Part shown: piece by piece, positions 36,601 through 44,716 of the stretch
How the letters are laid out: each line of letters opens with the position of its first letter
Numbering within the stretch: position 1 is the first letter of the stretch
Virus record (IMG/VR): IMGVR_UViG_3300034198_009148
Span: 1-51,883 of that record
Direction: 5' to 3' (one strand)
Length of the DNA stretch: 51,883 bases
Origin: a virus
Translations under genes and position numbers: made by a program
Notes under the pieces: generated by a model
Databases searched by the model: none
What the model saw: only the letters and a program-made list of their open reading frames with translations
What the model was told of the DNA's origin: nothing

Positions 36601-39600
36601 ACTCAGTGAGTGCAGACACAAGTGGTTCACGACCGTCACCATCAAGCTTATACCGCACCTGTGGCTTAACACCAGCTTCGTTAGCTTCATAGTATTTAGC
36701 AAGCTTGGTAATGACTTCATTAGCTTGCGTAGCCAACGTAGGCGCATCTGACATAGCTGCTTGGAACCAGTTAGCAATACCAATTGGATTACCTTGCTTT
36801 GTAGCATCATAAATGTCATTAGACAATCCTTTGAGAATACTTGTCTTAGGATCAGCAAGATCAAAGTATTCTCCCTTGTTTGCCATGTCTACAAGCTTCC
36901 ACAAATCAAAGGCTGACAATACACGAGGTACTGCTGCATTGCCACCTGGCTTACCCCATGTCTGCTCGCTGTCAAGATAGTCAACGAGGTTGATTGTTTC
37001 TACCTTTTGGGTAAGAAGCTTGAGTGCGTTAGGGTGGAGCTTGCCTGTAAACAAACTGCTCAAGTCAAGCCACATATTGCCTTCGGCTGTGCCTGGCAAA
37101 AAGAACCATCCTGGCTTTACATCATTGAGAAAGACATCAGATACGTTGGCGCTATTCTTGATAAAGCCATGATTTTCCAACATCTTACTGTCAGTAACCA
37201 CACCAACTTTAACATTAGTTAGTTGGTCAATCAATACATCAATACCCTTGTCTTTATACACACGGTAAGGGTTGCCAGATGATGATGTCTTGAGTCCTTC
37301 TGCAATGTTCTTAAGACGGCGAAACATTGGTATTGGATTCTGAATAGCCGTTATAAGCTTACGACCTGTGGCTGCACTTACGCCATCCTTAGACTCGATA
37401 GCATTTAGATATACCTTGCCATTAACATCCTTGCTCAATTCCAAAGGAGTTACTGGCAGCATGTTATGGTTGTTGAAGATATAAGCACGTACAGCTTCGT
37501 TGGCTTTTTCCCGGAACGAGTTGATCATTGCTTCCCGTTCGGTGTTATCAGCCAGCACTTCACTGTCTGCTTCAACAGGACCAAACAGGTCGTCAATGCG
37601 CTTGTCAATACCCTTGTTTATCGTGTCCATGATAAACTCAGGCTTTTCAAAGTTGGCGTTAATCCACTTTTGCAAACGCTTGACACTCTTCATGCCAAGT
37701 ACTGTAGACAAATCACGCATTGAGATCGTATCACGACGCGCAATCTCTGAAGCTGGCAGATCTGTTTCGAAATCTACACGCTCTTTGGTCAATGCCTTCA
37801 ATCTGCTTACAATGCCTGTATCAGCTACAAGCTTCTTACTTTCTTGCAACAAAATCTCAGACTTACGTAGCGGTGTAAGATTATCCCAGTCAGCATACTT
37901 TTCAGTAATGCCATCAGTAATGAACTTATACCCTACTTCATCTTCAATACCATAACGCCTCAGATTATCGATAAACCGTATGCTATTAGTACGTGCTTGA
38001 TTCTTATCGACCGATTCAGAAGCTAGGTTAATTGCTTTTGCTAAGTCCTTGAATAGACCAAGGTTACTGTCAGGGTCAACCAATGTTTCATGATCATCCA
38101 GAATAAAATCAATGCCCAAACCATTTGTCAACTGATCAAATAGCTCAGCGTTTTGTGGCTGCTGATCGCCCATAGCTTGAGCGAACGTATCATTGATTGC
38201 ACCAAATGGTTGTGGGTCAGCAGTCTTTACCACCTCCATGCGTGGGAATGCTCGCAATACATCTTGCACAGATTCAAATACGTCTGTGTTTGTCATTGCA
38301 TCGCGGTTAAATGCTCCTTTGATCGTATCGATAGTGCGACGTCCAAAGCCTTGCGACTCTTGCATAATAACATCAGCAACACCATTGACATTATCAACGA
38401 TACCAGCAATAAACTCTTCAGGACTTTGCATCATGTACAAAGCCTTTTCCCAGTTTTCTTCCTTGCTCATCCACTTTTGGAACAATGAGCTCTCTTCAAT
38501 CTTCTGCTTGAGCAATAGAATCTGATCGCGGAATGCTGGGTCTTTGCGTAGTGTCTCTACAGTAGCTGCATGGATACCTTCGTGGAGCAACGCATTGCGT
38601 TCCCCTTCCGTACCCCGCAAACTTTCGCTAATGTAAATTGTTCCTGTGCCAGTATCATAAAATGTGTTTGGCCCTGGATGGTAAATGACATCTGTATCTG
38701 GAGCGTTACGATGGATAAGGTTAAGAGCTTCGCGCTGAATATCGGAGAACCCATCAGCGAATGCTTCTTGACTTGTCATTTCCGACAGCTTGACTGGCGT
38801 AGCTTCTCCTGCTCGTACATCCAAAACAGCTCGGTCAGCATCAAAACGTTCACGCAAAAGCTCTTCATAGCCCTTGGTGTATTGTTCGTTTAGCTCTTCA
38901 TCTGTTGGTGGGTCGATGTTCTCTATCGTTTCTCCAGTCTCACGCGCAACCTGGGCATCCTCCGGAGTAGCCATAGTTGCCTCAGAATCCGTCGCAATGT
39001 CTTCAACCACCTTAGCATTGGCTTCGTCAGCAATAGGGCTTGTATTGCCCTGCATATCACGCGCAAAGCGTTTAGCATCTGCAATGGCTTCTTCTGTTTC
39101 ACGCGCACGAATAAAGCTTTGGATGTCACGTGCATCAAGTGGACGGTTAAAACCACGGATGGTCTTAGCCAAATGACCACTAGCACCTAGACCCATTACT
39201 GCATCAAGTACAAACGCTACGCCATCATATTCCTGACCTGTAAGATTCGCTACAATAGCACCCTGTACTGGGTTACCAAATGTGTTCCCCATGGCATAGG
39301 CTAGTTCTTTCTGTACACGAGCGGCATCATAGGACTTGGTAAAGATTTCCATGCCTTTTTGTTCCCCATACTTTGTTATGAGGTTATCCATATACGCGGC
39401 ACGTGTACTGCTATTTTCTAGCACTCCTTGTACAGACTTCCACTTTGTTACGAGTGGCATGAATACACGCTGCGTAATCAGATTACCTACAACTGGGAAC
39501 AATGCGCCACTAATAGCTGATTGCTCAAGCTCTTCAGGGTTAGCATTAGGGAACGTTTCAAGCAGGTGAGCCATACTCATCGTGGCTGCCATTTCTGTAG

Positions 39601-41680
39601 CTGCTTGTACGTTAGGAATAACATTAGGTCCAAGGCCATGCAACGTCTGACCCAACTGTTGCATATACTTGCTACCCAAAATTGTTTGTCCTACCTTGCT
39701 GGTACGAAGAAACGAACTGGCTTTCATTACTGTGCCAGACGAAATCTTAAATGGTCCAGCATACATAGAACCAATGAGCTGGGTGACTGCTGGTATTACT
39801 TGTTCGATAAATGTATCGGTACCTACAGTTGTTTGTGCTTTGGCTGCTGCGTCAAGGTTCGGTTTGCTCTTAGCTCGTTCATTATCAGCAATAGCCTGTG
39901 GCAAAAGCTGACGAAGTTCACTTACATTAGGCACCGATACTGGGTCATTTGTTGCATAGGCTGGATCAATTGATTCTCGTCCAGTACCAAGATCAACAAT
40001 AAACCGCCATAACATGTCTTCTTGTTCTAGCTGTGAATAGTCTGATTGTGGGCCTTTAATACCACTTATCATACGTGCAGTGCGAGCTTCATCTGCATCA
40101 GCCAAACGTTCAGGCAACTTACTGATCCAACCTAACGCACCTCGGAATAAGCCCGTTACGCCACCAGCAGTTGTGCGAGCTGCTACAGCGCCTGTCTCGC
40201 TGGAAAACAACTCCTTTGGCAATTTCTTACCATAGAAACGTTTAGCTCCGTTTAGCTGTTCAAGCTGCTGGTAACGCTGCTTAAACGCATCATAGACACG
40301 TTTAACATTTGGGCTTTTTACTCGCGACAATACGTAGTCGTCTACTGCTCCAGACCACGATGTTAATGGACGCCATGAGTCAACGTCCACTGACTGTGCA
40401 ATAACATCAGCAATACCATCATCTACCGACTGTGACTTCATGTACTTAAGCAGGTCAAAGGCCAAACCTTGTGCAGCATCAAGACCTACCTTGTCATCAC
40501 CTGTCAAATACTTGTCAGTAAGAAGAGCTGTTGTAAACTTGCTGAGAAACTCATTGTCAAGTTGACGGTATGTTTGGGAAATATCCCCAATTTCATAGTC
40601 ACCTGTAAATGTTTCCTCACCATCTTTATCATCCATATACGCTATTGGCTTAATAGGCAATTGCGTAAGAGGCGACAATTCACTAACAAACTCAGCTGAC
40701 TTAGCTTCTTGTTCTGCAACTTTATTAAGTGCTGCTGTATCCCCCAGCATCGTGCTAGGAACCATCACAGAGCTTACCTGCATACTACCTTCAGGCATAC
40801 CGTCACTGCCAAGCTTTACGCCCTTGTACTGAAATGGTACAGCTACATACTCAGGACGCTTATCCGCCATCTGATCGTCACGCTGCTCTAGCTTAAACTC
40901 AGGGGTCCGCTTAAGATCAGCACGTGTAAACGCATACTTAGGTTCTTCAGGCTTGCGCTGTTCGAGACTTGCTGGCATTCCACCTGTTTCTGGACGACCA
41001 GTATTTTGTGGTACACCTTGAGGTCCCAGTACTCGTTTGATAGGGGTAGGGGTCAGTTGGGTCTTAACCCAATCACTATTTATTTCGTTGGCTTTGGTTT
41101 CTTGTTGAGCTTTTTGTGTACGTGCCTTTGTTACGTTATCCTTAACACCGTAATTCTTACGCATTAAATCAAGAGCATCTTCTGCGCCACGACGTTCATT
41201 AGCCATTTTAGCTAGATCATATAGATCAGCCTCATCCATATTAGGCAGCTTAAGACCTTGCTCTTTAATAACTTCGGCTACAGTCTTTTCGTCGTATCCA
41301 GCTAGATTCTTGCTACGTGCATAAGCGTTCAGTTTTTCGGTAGCGCCATTAAGAGTAAGCTCTTGCATACGCATATCAACGATACCATTGCGGGCCATTG
41401 ATGCACGGATGCCAGCATCCTTATCTGGAATTGTCGCACTTTTAGCAGCAGCTGAATATCGTTTCCAATCTTCGTGCTGTTGCTTTTTAGCTGGATCATT
41501 TTCAAAGGGTGATTCTTTGAATTGTACGGTTGGCTTTTCCATTGGCACGTTAACTGTGCCTGGTATTTGATCAAACGGAGAAGAGGAAGGCGCTGGTGTT
41601 GCGCTTCCCCCTGTTGTTGTACCTGGAATATTGCCAAACGTAAAATCGTTTTGAGGCTGCTTGTTACGGTTTTTAGCCAT
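27674..41680 (-). CDS. Giant polyvalent virion protein with two-barrel RNA polymerase and zincin motifs
   Basis: A single intact frame of 4,668 residues, 27% of the genome. Start ATG overlaps the upstream TAA (TAATG). N terminus (about 1-350) is Pro/Gln-rich and disordered-looking. Hydrophobic or amphipathic stretches lie at about 640-860. HEGIH at 1033-1037 with EEFIAGI at 1088 fits a zinc peptidase. Residues about 1859-1958 form a Rossmann-like domain (IGRGSPRSNT start; YNVGERDIADY; GVWKP). DGGTLLI (Asp1999), Lys2038 in GGDWIWKSAL and Lys2074 in SAIKSKG match the first catalytic barrel of QDE-1/YonO-type RNA polymerases; KLNPP (Lys2456) and DFDGD (2496-2500) match the second. A Rossmann-like stretch lies near 2977-3085. 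Membrane-like segments lie at 4076-4107 and 4470-4497; the tail is basic. It follows two ejection-type genes, so packaging and ejection are likely. Polymerase identity is inferred from motifs and spacing. Confidence 0.8.
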   Translation of the reverse strand: MAKNRNKQPQNDFTFGNIPGTTTGGSATPAPSSSPFDQIPGTVNVPMEKPTVQFKESPFENDPAKKQQHEDWKRYSAAAKSATIPDKDAGIRASMARNGIVDMRMQELTLNGATEKLNAYARSKNLAGYDEKTVAEVIKEQGLKLPNMDEADLYDLAKMANERRGAEDALDLMRKNYGVKDNVTKARTQKAQQETKANEINSDWVKTQLTPTPIKRVLGPQGVPQNTGRPETGGMPASLEQRKPEEPKYAFTRADLKRTPEFKLEQRDDQMADKRPEYVAVPFQYKGVKLGSDGMPEGSMQVSSVMVPSTMLGDTAALNKVAEQEAKSAEFVSELSPLTQLPIKPIAYMDDKDGEETFTGDYEIGDISQTYRQLDNEFLSKFTTALLTDKYLTGDDKVGLDAAQGLAFDLLKYMKSQSVDDGIADVIAQSVDVDSWRPLTSWSGAVDDYVLSRVKSPNVKRVYDAFKQRYQQLEQLNGAKRFYGKKLPKELFSSETGAVAARTTAGGVTGLFRGALGWISKLPERLADADEARTARMISGIKGPQSDYSQLEQEDMLWRFIVDLGTGRESIDPAYATNDPVSVPNVSELRQLLPQAIADNERAKSKPNLDAAAKAQTTVGTDTFIEQVIPAVTQLIGSMYAGPFKISSGTVMKASSFLRTSKVGQTILGSKYMQQLGQTLHGLGPNVIPNVQAATEMAATMSMAHLLETFPNANPEELEQSAISGALFPVVGNLITQRVFMPLVTKWKSVQGVLENSSTRAAYMDNLITKYGEQKGMEIFTKSYDAARVQKELAYAMGNTFGNPVQGAIVANLTGQEYDGVAFVLDAVMGLGASGHLAKTIRGFNRPLDARDIQSFIRARETEEAIADAKRFARDMQGNTSPIADEANAKVVEDIATDSEATMATPEDAQVARETGETIENIDPPTDEELNEQYTKGYEELLRERFDADRAVLDVRAGEATPVKLSEMTSQEAFADGFSDIQREALNLIHRNAPDTDVIYHPGPNTFYDTGTGTIYISESLRGTEGERNALLHEGIHAATVETLRKDPAFRDQILLLKQKIEESSLFQKWMSKEENWEKALYMMQSPEEFIAGIVDNVNGVADVIMQESQGFGRRTIDTIKGAFNRDAMTNTDVFESVQDVLRAFPRMEVVKTADPQPFGAINDTFAQAMGDQQPQNAELFDQLTNGLGIDFILDDHETLVDPDSNLGLFKDLAKAINLASESVDKNQARTNSIRFIDNLRRYGIEDEVGYKFITDGITEKYADWDNLTPLRKSEILLQESKKLVADTGIVSRLKALTKERVDFETDLPASEIARRDTISMRDLSTVLGMKSVKRLQKWINANFEKPEFIMDTINKGIDKRIDDLFGPVEADSEVLADNTEREAMINSFREKANEAVRAYIFNNHNMLPVTPLELSKDVNGKVYLNAIESKDGVSAATGRKLITAIQNPIPMFRRLKNIAEGLKTSSSGNPYRVYKDKGIDVLIDQLTNVKVGVVTDSKMLENHGFIKNSANVSDVFLNDVKPGWFFLPGTAEGNMWLDLSSLFTGKLHPNALKLLTQKVETINLVDYLDSEQTWGKPGGNAAVPRVLSAFDLWKLVDMANKGEYFDLADPKTSILKGLSNDIYDATKQGNPIGIANWFQAAMSDAPTLATQANEVITKLAKYYEANEAGVKPQVRYKLDGDGREPLVSALTEFYHKLTDYGNQNTIATKPGSDKPIKNNNKYYNVAIQASYNHYRDVDTLETILQSRGKLIDPLDLNKVAPENRETVRATWKQKGIILGDDGSIKLKQFILTDAWAEANPEIWAALSAQDLFKQEVDEAEVAPKAPANVKLTGVPDRMGEQRYLPKDQAKADMATKYIGRGSPRSNTEQYAKDFGELANTGVYEASDVVFVSAEGNRANRIRPNFDEISKAVQAGATIITDDAPNRKREYNVGERDIADYVTNNGYEEVGPGVWKPVPRKRLTSTAGVGERNWQWEQRRGEETQPKLNELRKPSDHFDGGTLLINKATHDFLAEAYNKSANTTGGLKFGYGGDWIWKSALSEQYDTGNPLVDTFFQNLRDRGISMVAMQSAIKSKGKNFQRQDVLREGASMPTRYVYDHNGTLLGAEENGQYKALTPEESIALHANGNVDVPGAIREYDLVGDNAIGFNHVASAPDENSFRGVSVSFDRSPYVYGDQGGVLRKTVRGLHSRIAEKFGRTIKADKLLLATAPLAQDVVMSRLEMVGSTDKEIADAINEVKKVYNHDNGTIRNKDLYKYVKSLLAKAQESEPGSDLFATPEIKRAVVRGIENSLLDDNIVAVRNLHLLDAIYGNVIHGENTLRQRVITNEFDASRKAKSLGKLFRLNLYVPADNHVKDGTDISRMWARIAAEEEAAKLELSDEDAFEFINNKVREHDDFVANEVVAKHIPDGKLKAYDQGVILSVNDIDAYNRHVQKQRAQGKDIPYLLMGSKVVTKLNPPDGLDSYSARVLVGADSRKNTGIMVNHEFLTQEIGRDFDGDDFGILFENPDWGGKYLDLWDELAKQGSHKGDPAKKQELGKNLLGMPFPKIPVDQRQQTTNNFNKTQEANSIGQDKIDHGIAQLNTWYEAWGYIEDMNASRTNPVVETSRMRFTLGGSPDQWRVADAYTKQAQYDTWAGLPYHPRDVFFGSRVMDIQINMSPESANYQDFVDAVARYKETGTVVPLLMEEFYRAYKSMVPQKSADSVVGALPRYINQNEYAAAKYNDTTVYGAGINETIKQYEQLPEGITPELIDTTGQVISDRLPEKTKFKRTQGKVLQAIPTSLATYTNLARNTFNNIRSVLHTLRSNTDVKDETLAQLNKIAASFKGLSAVDARFDFVSNLSADPIATGSNAIFTSTPDNPNHVTNQLVLTEMLQRAYGQSKTTIEIPGADGVRWNITDESVVLQTPHAEYGIEEIYTKGDYSEGIKQLMEETGLTADQLFPPHLIMPAVMDKREVPLRNMRDELTKLGKENPNSVFLLTHADFQNFQDGWSQGYTPEPNVIMVNRGGRSDAGVTKEIKDAIAQQTLEGKRVVLLNWGEATKRTMPNKVDPSILDSGAALRIDRNMNERQRTKMLGKYAAFMQPSSPDILLAAMNQKVSVFEDVKRKEPTGKEIEGYDPMQSLDKHYYAGLRDVYEGAKEVGGDVTIGSGEDILQSVYQDAVYYSDVKALHNMQDSDSIDNIPGVRFGLYNGEEAKIEGYKLQNQRAGRLNRLNKFVGKPLANMSWKETEEINSTISEYLRSEFGESANANELYDFVMSAIDPQQLRTIEEGLYRKYGSMTQVEENGDTRGNNIIRASKSFYLTQALTDAMKITDKQAKVMGLVPRTWWDRFQILASQEAGDFIKHYAKDKRNHSLFTPVSETIAVTVDDAGNVSETVTKNTLGSQYNQQMMPKYASMESETYVRHGYRKRSINAIKDKMAADLSGLRDNLKDRFERIGDPGILEAVREISRVSTAVVQATSVFNGVNDPSVSIRINNKIYNADSNGYIPDNELNSIAEEILNGVQQPELIPQQYTRQNLVNALKIAVTAKAQNQRYATYQRNIAASLEEYVRNLYEENTPNEVVPLSEEELAAGIAPMSAKPDIETTEFAPLWQQAKTIADELRIEADARLKSGLVDNINAMQFVNYDTFSQVVTESLTERDAFIDKIKNAPAEQRAEAKQELDDLYRSYSQYFDVLRLAEQYPTMGSADPLDRGKLVMSYLQSRRDSADRKNKQLSKVSSFFKRELLGSDEHRPSMYDTRDYEIMKYVFGTPDTYNEDLLFQRNQDVLQSTFLNINSLFTNSYNTERNIRKALGKSTLNSTVAENNLLSLFSTDGTIYKENVDVHSTRGWRAKMKEVSNEGRAWLSSDEMGLPVTTPVAITYTADSNNNIKTLTGRLAGVVRLNPEIVATKNVKEAQARFDKQKQLLDTMLRQGTITPEQHKLDLSNLELSERKLGLNQKPAPKDVMVVYNQENGSLSYIDLETITQVQKGSVNGWLANKANDARQKQIYKIFGEERELGEFLSSVRAEALQSFTGEKIRETYKVNDQKASINFYSKIGRENIPNSLVAALDKTAQIISSGASQWRYGLGKETATILASVLAAPVIGVGGAAAGVGWAVYKGTSKYVRNKYGNYLGFALRAAQIFPQLFDSEALPNTWGAAIKMMGRNFASQVTGTLKLLSSKEMDGYMREGTPAASTAKQRLQKGAGLAAELITPANTQSTNRSTLQYVEMLNEGKRVKKIIDGLGRYLTANDMDQVQQIIDKNMRYAKNVKATIRQGQLNLTFSETNKDGIEEYIASLDDLQAMNLDRLNQALALSGKTLSFLDPLLVTGSRALIRSNNLRLRVFNALGETEQKGVMRAGSTVTKAFERLQAGKDIRSNPAAISSFVEQGIETLQGKFDEKAYHLQTPFGRAYNLFSQYFRKFARRTTLDPINEYKFWDSWYKIVGEDQEFANVMMGKYGLDLGDQVAQRTFTAWSAEDGPQALRLSIAGKMAFTPLAVTGLGFLLNSLLESLADDDIYEIKREVQQGVEMVIGGENPIGNAVKTFVEGVSLFATRDLNKASTANAVEYNLKDLANIVPGGAGITPAFDAGALLGLYAMHKAGILPNMPSDMRWDRRVANLLGPLGIPLQAPGDVISTIEKGNKVLKGPKNFISNLVGEEVEKPKSTRRRKPRRKKPNADSE

Positions 41681-43428
41681 TACTTATTACCACCAGTGAT
41701 GTTATGCCCAGTAAATCGTTGCAGTTCCGCCAGCTCCATACCTGTTGGTGCTTCAACCTTCCAGCCGTGAGTCTGAATTACATTACCCTTGTCATCTTTA
41801 ATGACTGATTTTTCTAGTCCAGCTTGATACGTAAGAGTAATAGCACCCGTTGGTGTTTGTACTTGTACCATTTGTGGTTGCCCACCTGATTGCTGTAGAA
41901 TCTTAACGTTGTAGTTACCACGTCCAAGTTTGCTGGCTTGATCGGCTTTCAGTTTCAATACATTGACAAGCCCATTACCTTCAGTAAACCGCAAATCGCC
42001 TGTTGATCGGAATGCCAAATTTGACACAGGGCCAGTCAGCTTAACACCACGCTCATCATAACTAATTTGTGTTGTCGCACCAGCTTCTGTTGATGGCAAA
42101 TTAGCTTGGATGATACTTGCAGGTGATGGAGATGGTGCATTAAGAGTTGCGCCACCAACACGGATGTCTGTCTTCATTTCCTCGGATTGCATTACACCCA
42201 GCTTATTCTTTGATCCTTCAACCTTGGTGCGACGATCTGATTGCTTTTCAAGCGTAGTAGCAACACCAGACTTTGTAGCTGCTTCTTCCCAACGCTTCAA
42301 ATCAGCAACACGCTGTGTCAGCAATCCACTAAATGTTTCTTGCATAGGTGCGCCAGTATTATACCCACGGGTCATCATGATTTGATTACCGTAGTTTTCA
42401 AGTGCAGCCAATCCAGCTAACTTAGGTATTGAACGTTTGATTTCGTCATACTGCGCTGACTGTACCATCGTTGTCTTTTCGCTAACAGTCGGCATCTGTG
42501 TTTCAAAACCACCACGCTCCATTTCAACATCGATTTTGCCTGCACCTTTCCACTTTTGTCCTGCCCCTTCTGTCATACTGATTTTTGTATCAGGAGCTGG
42601 TGCAGGTGTTTCTATTTTGGTTGGGGTAGCTACAGGCTTAGCTGATCTAATTTTGTTTGCCAACATAGCACCAAGACTTGTAGGTGTTGGTGGTAACTCA
42701 CTTGCTTTTGAACCAATGCTTGCTGCCCCTGTACCCGATGCGTTACTACTATGCAATACCATTGGGGTTGGTGCATTTGGATCAATAGTAGGCATAGGCA
42801 ACGTACGTGTTGCTACTCCTTGCCCAGCTGGAAAAGGTAAAAGTCGTTGAGCTGCTCGCTGTTCTAGTGCATTGCCATTAGGATTAAGAACAGCACCATC
42901 GCCATATTTTTGTGATGGCAACTGTGGCTGTGGCATAGTGCGTGGTGTAGCTGCTTTTGCACCAATGTTTCCTGCAAGTGCTGATGCTACAGCAAAGTTA
43001 CCACGCTGCAATGCGTCCATGTCTTCAGGCATAGCTTCAGCAGCTGCTCCTTGCGCTTGTGCAACTTGGGCAGCAAACTGTTCAGCTTGTCCTGGAACCA
43101 TTTCTTCTCGGACTTGTGTAAAGCCACCGCGACTTTTATCATCACGTGGATCAAGACCACCAACAGCTCGATAAAAAGCTTCTCGTGCAGCGCTCTGGTC
43201 CATAGGACTATCTTCGCCAGCAAACTGAAAACCTTCATCGGTTACTGTAATCTCTGTTTTAGGCAACAATCCAGCAGCCATCTTAGCTTCAAGATCCTGC
43301 TTTTGCGCTACCTTCATATTTTGTTTTGCACGACGGTAAGCTACGTTCTCAACTAGGTTGAGAAACAAAGCTTCCATATTGTCAGAAGCTGACGGTGGTG
43401 CTGGCTGGGTAACAAATTGCTGTGGCAT
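41680..43428 (-). CDS. Probable internal virion (ejection) protein
   Basis: A 582-residue protein coupled by TAATG overlaps to both neighbours. It is Ala/Gln/Pro-rich with long low-complexity stretches (AAQVAQAQGAAAEAMPEDMD) and a more ordered beta-rich C-terminal 200 residues (YNVKILQQSGGQPQMVQVQ). No signal peptide. Large Ala/Gln-rich proteins between a short glycine-rich protein and a giant protein recall the ejection-protein trios of T7 and P22, which leave the head before DNA and form a conduit. The call is contextual. Confidence 0.65.
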   Translation of the reverse strand: MPQQFVTQPAPPSASDNMEALFLNLVENVAYRRAKQNMKVAQKQDLEAKMAAGLLPKTEITVTDEGFQFAGEDSPMDQSAAREAFYRAVGGLDPRDDKSRGGFTQVREEMVPGQAEQFAAQVAQAQGAAAEAMPEDMDALQRGNFAVASALAGNIGAKAATPRTMPQPQLPSQKYGDGAVLNPNGNALEQRAAQRLLPFPAGQGVATRTLPMPTIDPNAPTPMVLHSSNASGTGAASIGSKASELPPTPTSLGAMLANKIRSAKPVATPTKIETPAPAPDTKISMTEGAGQKWKGAGKIDVEMERGGFETQMPTVSEKTTMVQSAQYDEIKRSIPKLAGLAALENYGNQIMMTRGYNTGAPMQETFSGLLTQRVADLKRWEEAATKSGVATTLEKQSDRRTKVEGSKNKLGVMQSEEMKTDIRVGGATLNAPSPSPASIIQANLPSTEAGATTQISYDERGVKLTGPVSNLAFRSTGDLRFTEGNGLVNVLKLKADQASKLGRGNYNVKILQQSGGQPQMVQVQTPTGAITLTYQAGLEKSVIKDDKGNVIQTHGWKVEAPTGMELAELQRFTGHNITGGNK

Positions 43429-44153
43429 TATCGGTTCCCAAGAAAGTTAATAACTGGAACGCCTGACTGACCACCAAACAAATTCATAAATGGGCTACGC
43501 TTTTGCTTAGCTACTTGTTCGATAAAAGCCTTTTGTTGTATCTCTGCTGCTTGTTGCGGAGTGTTTTCAGCACTTTGTAGTGGTACGCTTCTTGGAGCTG
43601 CTGTGTTAGGTGCTGCTTGGTTCATAAGGCTATAGATGTTAGTGGCTGTGTTAACACCCCCAAGAATGCCTTGCAAGATGTTGCCAAAAGGATTTGCTTT
43701 TTGCTCGTTGACATACGAGACTTGATTAGACAAATCCGCAATAGAGCGTCCTAGGCTTTCTGATTGCTGGATCTTTTGTTGTTGTGCTTGCTGTGCTTGC
43801 CCATAGGTATCAGCCATAGCTTGCGAGTATGGTGCAGATGCAGCCATAGCTGCTTGACTAGCCTTAATACCTTGACCTGTTGCGTTAGCAAAGTCACCAG
43901 ATCCACCAGCAACGGCGTTGAGAGCTGCCCCTTGAGCAGCCCCCATACCCCGTGAAATCTGTTGTTGTTGCGCCCGTGCTGTTGCCATTGGGCTAAGTGC
44001 TTGGTTAGCTTCGTCTGCACGAAGAAGACGTCCATACGCATCTGTGTTGTATTGTTCTTCAATGCGTTGACGTTGTGTTTTACCTTGACCCATGAATTGT
44101 TGCAGAATACCAAGTCCTGCACCAACACCAGCCATAATCAATGGAACAGCCAT
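43428..44153 (-). CDS. Probable internal virion protein (T7 gp14 / P22 gp7-like)
   Basis: A 241-residue protein with a hydrophobic, Gly-rich N terminus (PLIMAGVGAGLGILQQFMG) and a long Ala/Gln/Ser-rich helical middle (AQQQQISRGMGAAQGAALNA). This composition is typical of the smallest ejection protein of short-tailed phages, which inserts into the outer membrane. It is coupled to the next gene by TAATG, and together with it and the giant protein it would form the ejected set. Confidence 0.7.
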   Translation of the reverse strand: MAVPLIMAGVGAGLGILQQFMGQGKTQRQRIEEQYNTDAYGRLLRADEANQALSPMATARAQQQQISRGMGAAQGAALNAVAGGSGDFANATGQGIKASQAAMAASAPYSQAMADTYGQAQQAQQQKIQQSESLGRSIADLSNQVSYVNEQKANPFGNILQGILGGVNTATNIYSLMNQAAPNTAAPRSVPLQSAENTPQQAAEIQQKAFIEQVAKQKRSPFMNLFGGQSGVPVINFLGNR

Positions 44154-44156
44154 ACC

Positions 44157-44363
44157 TTACTCCGTTTCAGTAACCTCTTGATTTTCTTGAGGTTGGATTG
44201 GTTCAATAAAATTCGGGACACACCGTAGTTCAAAACGTCCTGGAACAATATTGACATTGTACGTTGACTGCAAATACTGCAGGTACGATGCCAACATTTG
44301 AGTAGCTTGCTCAGCACGCTGCTCTTCTGTCAATGTTTCAGGGGTGGTTGTCTCTGTGCTCAT
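44157..44363 (-). CDS. Small hypothetical protein
   Basis: A 68-residue acidic protein: Thr/Glu-rich N terminus, a helix (ATQMLASYLQYLQSTYNV), then a Pro/Glu-rich tail. It lies just before the ejection-protein genes. No motif recognised; 53 bases separate it from the preceding gene. Confidence 0.6.
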   Translation of the reverse strand: MSTETTTPETLTEEQRAEQATQMLASYLQYLQSTYNVNIVPGRFELRCVPNFIEPIQPQENQEVTETE

Positions 44364-44416
44364 AACGCCTCAATGATAATGGTTGGAAATTGATAATGCA
44401 ATTTACATTATTCAGT

Positions 44417-44716
44417 TCACTTTTTAGGGAACTTGAACGTTGTAATGGATTGGTACAACATTTGCTCAAGGGCTGCCACAAGGTTCTCTTGTACCCCCCT
44501 ACCCATTGTGTAGAAAATGGCGTGAGCCCATTCATGGAGGAAGGCTTGTAGCTGAAGCTTTTCGCTTTGGGGTACATCGTTAATATGGGTAGCCACCCTA
44601 ATAACGCAGCTGTTATAGTTGCAGTCCCCGTGCATATCCTTAAGCTTTACACGCTTGACACGCCAGGTATTACCACCTAGCTTAAAGGAGCTTGGTATCG
44701 TCGTAAGGTCTTTCAC
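44417..44716 (-). CDS. Small HExxH metallopeptidase-like protein
   Basis: A 99-residue protein with LHEWAHAIFYTMG, giving His61, Glu62 and His65 of a zincin motif, on a helix as expected. The C-terminal helix (QENLVAALEQMLYQ) could supply the third ligand (Glu). Two cysteines (DCNYNSC) lie in the N-terminal half. Small stand-alone zincins in phages have no assigned substrate here; roles in virion processing or in host protein cleavage are possible. Its start overlaps the preceding stop by four bases. Confidence 0.7.
   Translation of the reverse strand: MKDLTTIPSSFKLGGNTWRVKRVKLKDMHGDCNYNSCVIRVATHINDVPQSEKLQLQAFLHEWAHAIFYTMGRGVQENLVAALEQMLYQSITTFKFPKK

Noticed and set aside
27674-41680. N4-type (T7-like single-subunit) virion polymerase
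   Set aside because: I saw no T7-like motifs, whereas DFDGD and the lysine barrel point to the two-barrel class.
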